Position numbers and translations under genes: made by a program. Below are positions 32,301 through 43,884 of a DNA stretch of 64,000 bases, piece by piece (position 1 is the first letter of the stretch; the number at the start of each line of letters is the position of its first letter). Source of the DNA: Trichoplax sp. H2 (lineage: Eukaryota > Placozoa > Uniplacotomia > Trichoplacea). The notes under the pieces are model-generated. The model was not told the DNA's origin and searched no databases. It worked only from the letters and a program-made list of their open reading frames with translations. The DNA is taken from positions 248,001 to 312,000 of the forward strand of contig NOWV01000061.1 in NCBI GenBank assembly GCA_003344405.1, given 5' to 3'.

Positions 32301-35300
32301 ACTGCATAGACGATGAAACATGCCAACAACAGCTTAAATTAAAGTTAATCATTCTATAAAGAATTATCATTTTCTTATTGTCATAAACTGATGTTGCGAA
32401 CTACCACACTAAACTAATAGATTACTTATGCCATGCTTCACTACACTTGGAGATCTACTGTATCGTAGTTTTATACTACTTATGGTCACACAGGGATAAA
32501 ACTGTTCTACAAGATTAGTATAGTTTTTATTAATAGAGTAGCCGAGTACCTTCTCCGACACGATCTAATAAAGAACTCAGGAACTGAACATTCGCTCGTC
32601 CTTTTATACCCTTCCACTAAATTTGTGGTGCACACATAGTAACCTGACAATATAAGATTTGCATGATTTGTATAGGAGGACAAGCCCCAAATAAACTATA
32701 TAGTTTACTATAGATACAAGTACGTAAACAACTTTAATTAGCAATAACTAATTAATAGCCAATTAAACCCTTGAGGCTCAGCACGATAATCGCACGTTCG
32801 CAGCGGGTGCTAACGTGCCGCCATTATTAATATCTATATAGGCTCTACTAATTAATTGCAAAATACATTTATGCCTTGTTGTCTAGCAATCTAGACATTA
32901 TTAATATTCTTAATTTCAATTATCAATTACCGATATGATCCATTAGCTAAATACTAACAAAATCTGTTTAATTAGCAAGTACGGTGCTTTGCTCCGTAGC
33001 ACTTATCGAATAGCAAGCAAGTTCAACTGATAATAATTTTTTTTAGCTATGCTTTATTCTTGATCACTGCAAGGAACTCATTAATTGACACTTAATATCA
33101 ATATTTTTTACTCATAATGCAGCTTTTCTGTCCATTGGCCATGAAATATTTGTATGATTACATTCAGCAGCCGCCGATTAAAATAGCTATTTATGGGCCT
33201 GTCTCTTCTCTTTGCTGTGAATCAGTTTCATCTGTTGCTAAATATTGGAATCTTGTCCAAGTAAGTACGAAAAATTCATTAAGGATACTTCACTACTATG
33301 AAACAGAAAATCTTGCTTAGTCCATTTATTTTGTGCGAGACATAGTAAAGTACTGTATACATCATCTAGAAATTAACCGAGTAAAAATATAAGGTGCTTA
33401 GAACTGAATGGGCTGATGTTTACAAATGTTAAAACTCTTTTACCTTTACAGTTAGGCCGTAAAAATACACTGTAGAATTGTGGTGTAATTGGATAATTTA
33501 TTGACGTTTTACAATTAAACGATTCGATTCGATCAACAGGGTAACTGTCTATTTTACTTTCAGATTTCCAACGCGGCTACAAGCGCTACACTAAGCGATC
33601 GAAAATTATATCCATATTTTTATAGAACAGCTTTATCAGATGTTGCATATAACGTTGTTCGCCAAGAGTTATTTCGGCTTTTTAATTGGGATAAAGTAGC
33701 AATAATTCATCAAACCCTAAGTCTTTTTCAAGCGGTAAGGAATAACCATCTTTTTCACCTTCCAAGGATTAGTGTTAATTTTTATATATCAGGCTTTCCT
33801 GTTTAGGCTATATTTAAACTTACTGAAAGTATTTAATAGCTGTTGGCGATTCTATAGCAAATAACTGAAATGAAGATGCAAAACATACGAAATTTAGATT
33901 AGGATAGCATTAGTTTGATATTGGACATCTTATTTAGTATTTCTTAGCTATCAGTTCAATTACAACTATTTAATTTCCTTTTGCAATAACAGTCTGCAGC
34001 TGATTTAGAACATATTCTAAAGAAAGGAAATATCACTGTTGTTGCTTCGGAAGCATTTGCACAATTTCCAGAGCGACATGTTCCTCTGCTTAAGGTACTT
34101 CTACGAATTTCTCGATCTGTTATCATTCACCATTATAACAACATAAATGAATTTGAAATAAAACTACAACAACAATTATTGAATTATTTGCTACAGCGAA
34201 ATCATTTCCGAGCTAAGCTATGGTCTTGTGTGATAAACATCGTAAAGCTTTCATGCTAGCTCTTTATATTATTCAAATGAAATAAAAAATGTGCCCTTTA
34301 ATTATTGCCTTCAGGATAAAGACGCTAGAATAATCATTGTCTATGCTTATCCAGATATGGCTCAGAGAATCTTTTGCACGGTCAGCTTTGATTAAGGATA
34401 TTAAAATCATATTAACATTACTTCAAAATAATTAAGCATTAAGATCACCAAGCATATTTGACGTTCTATGCTCTTTAATAAATTCTAAGCCTTTTGCTTA
34501 TTGATCTAAATACGATGCAATACAGACCCAATTTAAGTCAGTTGTACAGTTTAAGATAACTCATAATATATTTTAGACACCATAAACTACGGTACTATGT
34601 TTATTATAGTCATTCAAATTTTAGTTTGGATAACCTTCGGCTAAATGATAAAGTTAAATTACAGCAGTAATTTTAGTAATGATACATAACTGTAGACCAA
34701 TGATAATACTATAGTAAGGATTTGAATGTCGTTTGCTTCGGTTAAGATCTAATCAGTATTCTAATACTTCTATTGGATTCGATGATAGGCATACCATTTA
34801 AATTACTATGGACCAAATCATGTCTGGTTTTTACTTGGATGGTACTTTGATAACTGGTGGAAAAGTGATTTAGCCAAGAATACTAATTGTACCGAAGAGC
34901 AAATATTAAAAGTTATGGACGGTTACTTTGCTGTGCTTGGTGTTGAATTTGGTTTCGAAAATGTGACTACCATTTCCGGATTGGTATGCTTTGAATCAGT
35001 TATTTAGTATTGATTTTTAAGTATTAAATTGTTTCATATAGCACATTATTTTATTTATTATTGGATATGAATCAATCCTTGTGTTCAATCGAAACGCATA
35101 GACACCGAAGAAATATCTTGAAGAATATAAAAATTTCCATACTGATTACTACCTTGCAAGTGTACATACTTGGGCTTATGATGCTGTTTGGTCACTGGCA
35201 TTGGCTCTTAATAATACAGAGCATATCCTGAGACAGAACGGTCGAAATTTAACCCAATTTCATTATAATGACAGTGATACAAGACAAATTTTAATGGAAT

Positions 35301-38283
35301 CATTTAATCAGTTGAGCTTTCAAGGAATTAGTGTGAGTCTATTAAAGGATTATTATCGTAAAGAATGCATGTTCATTCAGCGTTTATTCTGTACTAGCTA
35401 AGATTTTACAAATGAAGGAGCAGCAATATACAGATTTGCAATCTATTATTTGTCTATCATTTAGTTCTCCTCTTGGGTTTTAGTATTTTCCATGTAAACT
35501 ATTTTATTTTATAGTACCGTATTATACCCATGACGAATATTAGTTTTTTCATTTATACTGTATTATTACATTGGTATTGATCTTAGTTTTCACCCTTTTA
35601 GGGTCCGGTTTCTTTTGAACAAGGCGAAAGAGTCGCAGACGTTAGAATTCTACAGATGATAAGTAAGATTCAGAAGCCAAAAAGTATTGTAACTTCTTAA
35701 TATTGATTATGTCTTTAAACGGTCTTGCTGATATTAGCCTTATAATTGAGTATAAGTACACTCGAAGAAGCGTAATACATAGATGAGCCAGCAGTATTAT
35801 GCAAAAATACCGTAAAAATGGTTGCATTCATTTTTAGTAGGCTAATAATTCTTCACTTAGCAAGTAATTTAAATTCTATCTCTTTAAGCCGTAATAACCT
35901 CCATTTTCTTTTAATTTACACTATCTTTGTATTATCTTTAATAAGTGCAATGCATTTATTTATTACAAGGAATAGTTAACCTAATATATTGTTACTTTGC
36001 TATTCAATTTTAGCACGGATTAAAACTATAAATACTGTACAAGTTGGGTTATATGACAGTCATCAAAACGAAATACGACTTGGATCTCCTTACAATCCCG
36101 TTTATTGGAGAGGTTATTAAATCCAAATCTTCGCAGTGTCGCTATTAAATGAGATATAGTTTATAGAAAAGATTATTATTTAAGTTCAGTTCCAATATTT
36201 TTGTATATTGACATTGGCCAATGTGTCATTTAAAAAATTGAAATATTCGGTTTCATTATATTATCATTTCCTAACAGGCGGATATATACCTAAAGATGAA
36301 TATATACGAAAAACGATCATTCTTCGCATTTCTAGTCCAATATTTATTGCGTTTACCACACTATCTATTCTTGGTATTATACTATCCTTATTCTTTTTTG
36401 TATTCAATGTTTTCAATCGAAAGCTAAGGTAAAGAAATTTATACAAAATGAAAAGTATTTCTTTGCTCTCTTCATTCAATATATCGCTAATGATAACAAA
36501 TTTTTAACCGATCCAGATATATCAAAATGTCCAGCCCTAATTTAAATAACGTGATCTTGGTTGGCGGTGTGTTATGCTACCTATCAGTTATTGTTTTTGG
36601 CTTAGAAAGTTATACAATTACTTGCCAAATTCGAGGTTGGCTGCTGGCTATTGGTTTCACGTTATCGTTTGGTTCTTTATTTTCAAAGACATGGAGGGTG
36701 CACAGAATATATCATAATAAGCACAAAATGAGAGTGGTGGGATAAATTCTATGATTAAATTGTATGAATACAAGTGCTATCATTTTAGCTGAAGCATTTT
36801 TTACCTACTCTACTAGGTCATCAGAGATACCCATTTATTTATTATGGTATTCTTTTTGGTGATGATCGATGTTATTATATTAATGACTTGGCAATTTGTC
36901 GATCCATTATACTCAAGTGAAATCATCTTTTCAACCCAGGTACAATTTCGATTATCTTAATATTAATCGGAGTAATTGAATCCTATCGATTTTTAGTTAA
37001 TATTGTTAATTAACGACAGTATTCGATTAAGTAAGTAACACTTTGCATCATTGAGATAATATTTATCGTGAAGGCTATACTTTTAAAATTTTATGAGACC
37101 CGGCATAATAAATAATTCGATATCGTTTTACGTCAACATCGATCTTTTATCTACGATAACACCAATAAGAAATCTTTAATTACAGTAACTAGTGATCAGC
37201 CATTGTATCATTTATGGAATTAGAATAATGATTTGATTAATTATAAATATTGGGATTAACAACCGTAATTTGACATTCTTGATGCAAAATACCTAGGTCG
37301 ATCCTACAAACATTGAATACTTAATAATCTCCAAACATCGAGTTTGCATATGTGGACATTATACAATTTGGCTGGGCATTTTATATAGTTATAAATTTCT
37401 ATTATTAATATTTGGCGCTTTCTTGGCGTGGGAGACAAGAAATGTTAGTATCCCAGCATTGAATGACTCCAAGTACATTGGCTTATCCATTTACAATGTT
37501 GTCGTGTTATGTGTGGTTGGAGTATTAATAACTATATTCGTCAATAACCAAGTGGATATCAGCTTCGCTTTGATAGCTTCATTTATCGTTTTCTGTACCA
37601 CGTTGATGAGCTGTTTTGTTTTTGTACCTAAGGTAAACTATGCACTATACGAGTAATTGCAATGTTCAAGCTAAATTTATTAATACAGTTGGCTAATGGC
37701 AATGATTTCATTACTATTAATAGTAAGATATGATGATTCTTGATGAAGTAGTAACATACTCATGGTACAGCTAGTTAGAGTAATGTAGGTGCTGACTTTT
37801 TGAACTGTGCAGATTCGATATTTCAAAACTGAACCGGATGAACAGAAAAACATGATGGCATCAAGATCAGTGGGTAAGGTTGCCTCAGTTGTACACCAAA
37901 GCTATTTACCGGCATCAAGAGATGATGTCCTAGTACTGAAACGACAATTATCAGAGGTAATTTATGCAATGTAATTATGATTTACTATTTAGCAGTATTA
38001 TACGTTTATGATATGATCATTAACCGATACTCATTGTTGCTTTTGCACTGATATCCTATCGGTGTTATGTGCTATTGAAACTAATAGTACTTATTCTAAT
38101 TGCCTCTACGTACTTTAGCGAGATAAGGAAATTCAAAATTTATCTGATATCATCAAAAAGTATGAAAGCAAAGATAGTTTTATACGAGACAGTAGCCTAG
38201 TCAACGTTGCTTCTGCTGCAGCAAACTCATCAACTAGAACATCAATTGATCTTAACTGGGCGAGGAAAGAAGCAATCGAATAA
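26348..38283 (+). CDS. GABA-B-like class C G-protein-coupled receptor
   Basis: Fifteen exons (26348-26611, 33123-33260, 33564-33734, 33993-34094, 34315-34380, 34789-34983, 35102-35332, 35602-35662, 36014-36112, 36278-36428, 36517-36733, 36817-36939, 37297-37632, 37813-37956, 38119-38283) encode 820 aa. A signal peptide (SVIIIIILG core) leads into a Venus-flytrap ligand-binding domain: YELIIEFKNTK, MKYLYDY, VAKYWNL, HVWFLLGWYFDNW, WAYDAVWSLALALNN. Seven membrane segments begin near residue 460, with NNV, TCQIRGWLLAIGFTL, TWQFVDPL and CFVFVPK. As in GABA-B receptors there is no cysteine-rich domain. The tail ends in a coiled coil (LKRQLSERDKEIQNL), the dimer-forming element of the family. Exon 11 could end at 36736 instead. 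Whether it binds GABA is open. Confidence 0.93.
31223..31257. repeat. perfect 14-bp inverted repeat with 7-nt loop
   Basis: ATAAGCCAATATGA at 31223-31236 is followed, after TCTATGC, by its exact reverse complement at 31244-31257. It lies in the 6.5-kb first intron of the GABA-B-like receptor and would form a stable hairpin in RNA or a cruciform in DNA. No coding context is visible. Confidence 0.7.
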
Positions 38284-39322
38284 CTAAAGACACTGTATAA
38301 TTAAAATGAGATTATTAATTATTTCGCCTTTAGAGGAAAAATAAGAAGTTTGTGTCAAGTATAATGTTTTTATTTGAAGATTCAGATATGTTTGGCCACA
38401 TTAACCCAAGTAAAGTATTATACTACCATCAATTTTAGTTGCTTGTAATATGGAAACATTTAATATTACCGTAATTTCATAAAATTTTACAATCTTTAGT
38501 TTTAGCTGCATAAAGTAATACTCGTATTCAATTTAAATCATAATTATCAATTGAAATTTAGCGATACTAAAAAGCAAGAAATATGCAGTTGAAATGCATT
38601 TTAAAATAATAGCTACATCGAAGATAAATCATTAATAAAAAATTAAAACTGCTAAATTGCAACCATCGATCTAAATTATAATTAATTGTACAATTAATTG
38701 ATGTATCTTTCCGCATATGCTCCATTAACAGGATTAAACGAGTTGATAAACATTCCTGTAATAACTGTTTAGGTATCAAATTCTTTCAGACAATGATTTA
38801 TGTCATCTGAAACGTTTAAGTTTGTGCTCAAAATTTAGAGAGATGATCTGAATTAATAAAGTTGCAATAGATTATTTGACAAATATTCTCTTATCATAAA
38901 CCTTAAAATGCTTTTATTTACTGCACTTACGCTTCACTAATATCATATATTCGTTTGGAAACAGAATATTTGACGTTATTAAGAGACGAAAACTTATATA
39001 CAGCGAATATAACATTAAAATATACTTTCGTACTGAGAATGTTCCCTTCTAAATTATAACTTTACATCATCAGACACAGTTTTGCCATCCGATATGCTTA
39101 CTATTACAGTATGAAGCGAATAAATTTAGGGTGTTCACTTTTATAAGAATCCTAGTATGATGCGTCATTAGACACCAGTTTTCATATTTCAATATGTTTA
39201 TATCATAAAAAATTAAAGTTCTTTATCAATATCTTTAACAGGCGCAAAATCAGCAATGTCTATATAAACTTAATACATCATGCTGTTTCGTAGTTATGTA
39301 TGATCAAGGTGTTGGATAAAAA
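38284..39322. other. convergent 3' spacer
   Basis: AT-rich sequence between the receptor stop and the CtIP stop, which face each other. It must hold both 3' UTRs. I see no canonical AATAAA close to either stop and no further gene; the open frame at 38567-38779 (minus) is not protein-like. Confidence 0.5.
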
Positions 39323-42300
39323 TCAGTAACTTTTCCTATTCAAAGATTTCGGGTTTTTCTCAATACCTTTATTGTTAGCTGCTCTTAGTAGCATTCGCTT
39401 CTCGATTAATGTCTGCGTGTCAGGAAAGTCTGTTGACCAGAAATCGGGAGGAGTATCTGGTCTGCTGCATACAGCTCGATGCCTAGAGCAGTTTTTCATT
39501 CTTTCACGTAATTCTTTTTCACTCAAACCTAACCCTGAGTAATACTAAAAAAGCCATAAATCCAACAGTTAAAAATAACATAGCAATACAATACAAAGTA
39601 ACTTATTTAAATTATAGTTATTTTAATCGCTAGGAAATCATTTACAATCATGACCTTCTTGCACAAGTCACACGCATGCCCATCTAATTGCCTACGTTCG
39701 TTCTTCTTTCGGACTGTTTCAGAGTACTTAAAATTTGGCTTCTTGCTATAATAAAACGAAAGAGGAGTATCTATATAAGAACTATAGATTTTGTGCAATA
39801 AGTAAGCATAACTATGAATACCCATGATTCTTAAAAAATTGATCGATCGTTCTGATAGGCAATTTGATTTTCATTTCCTGACAATGAATGAATACGCTGT
39901 ATTATCAGTTTTATATAGCATAAGAGAGTTCACAACTATAGTATAGCGTGCAATATCAAGTTACATTTTTGCAATGCACGTCTAATTTACTTACAGTATC
40001 TCGGATACTTTCTGGTGTTTTTGGACTATTTCGTTTTGTTAGACTTATAAGTTCGATCGCGTCTCCATTATTTTTCACGGTAATTGTATTGCCAAGTTCT
40101 TCCAAATTCGAATCTATGTCGCTAAAAGAGGATATGCGAAAAAAATAATTCCGTTAATAGCAACGTAGCAACTAAGTTCGTTATATAGTTATAGACCTAA
40201 GATTGTCGGAAGATTTCTGTAGTCCTTCGGCTTCATCTGCCCAAAAATTGATAATAACGATGAAATCATTTATTTATTGACCATGAAACCTTTCAGGAAC
40301 GTTCTGTTATCATTGCCAAAACGTACTTACCAGTTACACAGTGTAATTCGTTCTCATAATTTTCGTTAGTGTTACGGAGGCCTTTATTTAAATCATTGAA
40401 TGATTTCGTCTCATTTTGGTCAATGTAATTGTTGTTAGCATCATGAATGCCACTTAGAGTTATATCATTGTCGGCTATCTCTTCCTCTTTTTCTTTGATT
40501 TCGTCTTCAATCATATCAGGACAACAAGCAACTAATCTACCTTCTCTAGGCTTATAAACCGGTGATGACGGCTGGGTCATTGTCAAGTCTATGCTTGCTT
40601 GCGAATCAATAATAGGGACACTTTCAGTCATATCTATTTTAAAATCGTTATGATGACTATCTACGACCGGTAGATTGCAGTTTGTGGTCCCAGTCAGGTG
40701 CTGTCTGTATCGCTGCCTTTTCATATTAAATTTTTTTAGTTTCATTGGTTTATGTGTATCATTCTCCGTTATTGTTGCATCATCATCTTGAATTTGGTTT
40801 TCTGTACTTTCATCTACGGCATTTAATTCATCTTCTGAAATTGGACTGTGCTTTCTGTGGAAAATAGCGGTAACTTTAAGATAATAAATTAAAGAGACAC
40901 ACCGACTGCATGCAATCACAAAAATTAATAGCAGTTCTATAAACCTTTTTTTGTTATTTGTCGAATCTGATAATTCTGGATCAAGAATTTTATCAGACTG
41001 TAATAAATCCACCAGGACCCCCATCTCACAATCTACAAAGGAAATTATTACTTTAAGCTTTGTGATTGAAATCTTTACGAATCTCTTCTTAGTTAACTAA
41101 TCCATCAGGTAATTTAAGATAATTATAGAACGTTTTAGATCTATAATTTTTAAAACTCTTTATTATTTACATACAACAAATCATCTAGTAAACAGATTCA
41201 AAACTAACTTGGAATAGATTTTTGTCTATTTAATAGTTTTTCCGTGTACCGCCTCCATTCCGTTTCTTTAATCAGATAGTTCTCTCTATCTCTATTCCAA
41301 AATATCAATTATTATTTCGCATTCAGGTCAGTTAAGAGTAATAAGAAAAAATTCTACGTTCTTAACGTGGCATATCACGTTAATAGCACATTTACTTCAC
41401 CGATTCCGTTAGCCTGCTTTTATAAAATATCGCAAAATAGCAAAGTAGCTATGCATGGGGTTACTTTTTCTAGTAGTCCCTGCTATCTAATTATTTCAAA
41501 GAGAATCTTACTTTTTGGCACGTTGACGGGCCTTCTTCAATGCTTCAGTTAGCGTTTGAACTTGTTCAACTAAATTCAGATTATTCTCCTTTAATCTATG
41601 AAGGGTAAGAATATTTCAAGAACAAGATTAAATGTTTACATTAACGAACTTAATAGCAATAATTGAATATTGTTATATGATAATATGCATGACAGATTGA
41701 CAGTATATCAACTGGTTCATCAGGTATATCTAACAGTAAAAATAGTATCGCACATTACCCTGAGCTAGTTAAGTCAAGAAAATTATCGATTGCATAGCTG
41801 CGAGTTTAAATCATTTCTTTACTATTACTACTGTACTGTATATTTTTTAACCCCTGGTAATGATATATTGTAAAATACTGGTAAAATGCTGTACTACTAG
41901 CTTTACCAGCACTTTGCAAATTACGTATAATTAGGCAAGTGCCCCAATTTTTTATCTAGATAAGATATGTTCAACAAGCAGTCTAATATATGCATTTATA
42001 TTGCGAGCAGTTGGGCATTTCTTTCTCTTCAGAGACTAATTTAGCATAGGAACCTAAGACATTATACGAATTCCATCTGATAAAAAATATCTAATCTAAG
42101 CATTGGTAGTTGAACTTGGATTCGTTAAATCCTACAGTTAGTTTTTCACTGTTACATTAATATTGGTATTCATTTTAAAGCGATCATGTTGTAATCAGTG
42201 CTGAGCAAAATAATATTGTTAACTAAGGCAAATTATTATTGGGATTATAAAAGGTTCATTATACATACAAATATAGCCTATTCGACGAGGATGAAATATT

Positions 42301-43118
42301 AAATTAAGGAGTGGGGAAAAAGCTTAATACTGTATGTAAAAGATTACTAGATGATAATAAGTTAATTGTAATTATGAATATAACGTGTCAGGATACGAGC
42401 TGGCGAGGATGAATATCATAGATCGAAAGTTGACAGATATATCATTCACTTATTGAATTAAAGAAGATTTTCTTCAATATACAAATACCCCATATTCAAG
42501 GTGCAAGCTCGTGAAATTAAATATTACAGAATGAAGAGTGGAAAAAATGTTTAATATGTGAATAAAATTGTTGGATTATAGCGGATATACAGTGTTACAG
42601 CGCGGGTATATACGAATTCGTATATCATAGTCAAGATGCGAGCTCGCGCGAGTAAACATCACAGATTAAGTGTACATGTATATAGAAATTCGTATTAATT
42701 TAAGCCTAATATCTCCATGTTTACCGTAAGTCGTACCAGTTAAAATTACGAATTGTATCTACTATGTCAAAAGTAGGTAAGTTTGAATAGTACTAATTTA
42801 TCAAAGTGTATGTGGTATAATACTCGTAGGCGAGAATAACAAGGTTTTTTTTACTTTCACTGAACAAATTCACAAGAGTTTGGTATACACGCGCATCTAC
42901 TTCTACTCACGTTTTCAACTCTTTTTCTACGTCCTTCCATTTATTTCCAATTTCTACGAAAGTAATCAATTAACTACTTCAATCATAATATCCATGAAAT
43001 TATGTTATAAGATTGTAATAGATATATTTTACGAGAAATTTATTCTATTATAGAGATTTTCGTCCAGTTCTTTCTTACCTTGGATTACACTTTCCAAAAG
43101 GTTACGAATACCATCCAT
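39323..43118 (-). CDS. RBBP8: CtIP/Sae2 DNA-end resection factor
   Basis: Ten minus-strand exons (43118-43079, 42953-42911, 41595-41512, 41291-41209, 41032-40331, 40236-40197, 40121-39995, 39877-39822, 39745-39655, 39544-39323) join in phase to 495 aa. The N terminus is a coiled coil (MDGIRNLLESVIQ, then WKDVEKELKTLKENN, LTEALKKARQR), the tetramerisation region of the family. The middle is acidic and poorly conserved. The C terminus is diagnostic: KYSETVRKKNERRQLDGHAC, CDLCKKYYSGLGLS, NCSRHR, and DTPPDFWSTDFPDTQT. CtIP activates the MRE11-RAD50-NBS1 nuclease to start double-strand-break resection. An SPKTPES segment offers CDK-like sites just before the conserved domain. A 90-nt hydrophobic stretch in exon 5 (40944-40855) has intron-like ends and may be removed. 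Human CtIP is 897 aa, so this is a compact form. Confidence 0.93.
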
Positions 43119-43884
43119 GAATCACGGTTTGGAGATGACTGTGATTTGAACGAACTTTTAGTGATGTCAAGCTACAAAAGCGCTCGACGTTTGGGTGACA
43201 ATATTCACTGACAACACCAATAAAAATTGTTCAGTGAAGAATGTTCACTGAAGAGTGTCCACCTCACCTGTAGCACGTACGTGCGTACTCAACCTACTCA
43301 TGCGTCGTTCACCATTAAATACGTTGATTTGCAACGGTTCCAGGTTGAATAGTTTAGTAGGAGTTGAGTAATTTGGAATCACTGAATAGAGTTAGCAATG
43401 CAAGCATCTGCACTTATAAATGATCGTTTACAATTTCAATTTTTCGCGGCTCTGGAAAGTGTATTAGCATTGAGGATCTAAGCAGGCATACAAATCCATA
43501 CCGTAAATAGTACATTCTTGTAATCAGGTACAGAAACTAGTAGTTGAGACTTGTGTAAACACGCCTGCAATAATTTAAGGAAGAACGAGAGTCAATACGG
43601 TACTGTATGTCAGTATTATTAATTTACTGTACAGTACAGTAAAGCATGTACAGTAATACCGTACGAGTGAATAACCTGCTGTACAGTACACGGTACTGTA
43701 CTATACAGTACTGTACAGTATAACCGAAATACTACTGTACAGTACAGTATGTTCTTTTCTTAATTTAACTCTACAGTACTGTACAGTAAAACCGTAGAGT
43801 ACAGTACAGTACTACAGTACTATACAGTACTGTACAGTATAAAGTGGTAATTTGTGATCGTTGCTGTAGTTACCGTTATTCGAA
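43119..43884. promoter_or_regulatory. shared divergent 5' region of CtIP and coiled-coil gene
   Basis: The 766 bp between two start codons must hold both promoters. Its right half (43595-43842) is a dense TACTGTACAG-type cluster ending 43 bp before the plus-strand ATG. Short direct copies of AATATTCACTGA / ATGTTCACTGAAGA occur near 43200-43260. I cannot identify a TATA box or named factor site. Confidence 0.4.
43595..43842. repeat. dense TACTGTACAG-type cluster
   Basis: Long overlapping runs such as TACTATACAGTACTGTACAG, interspersed with ACCGTA and TAACCG words, sit directly upstream of the coiled-coil gene. Confidence 0.75.
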
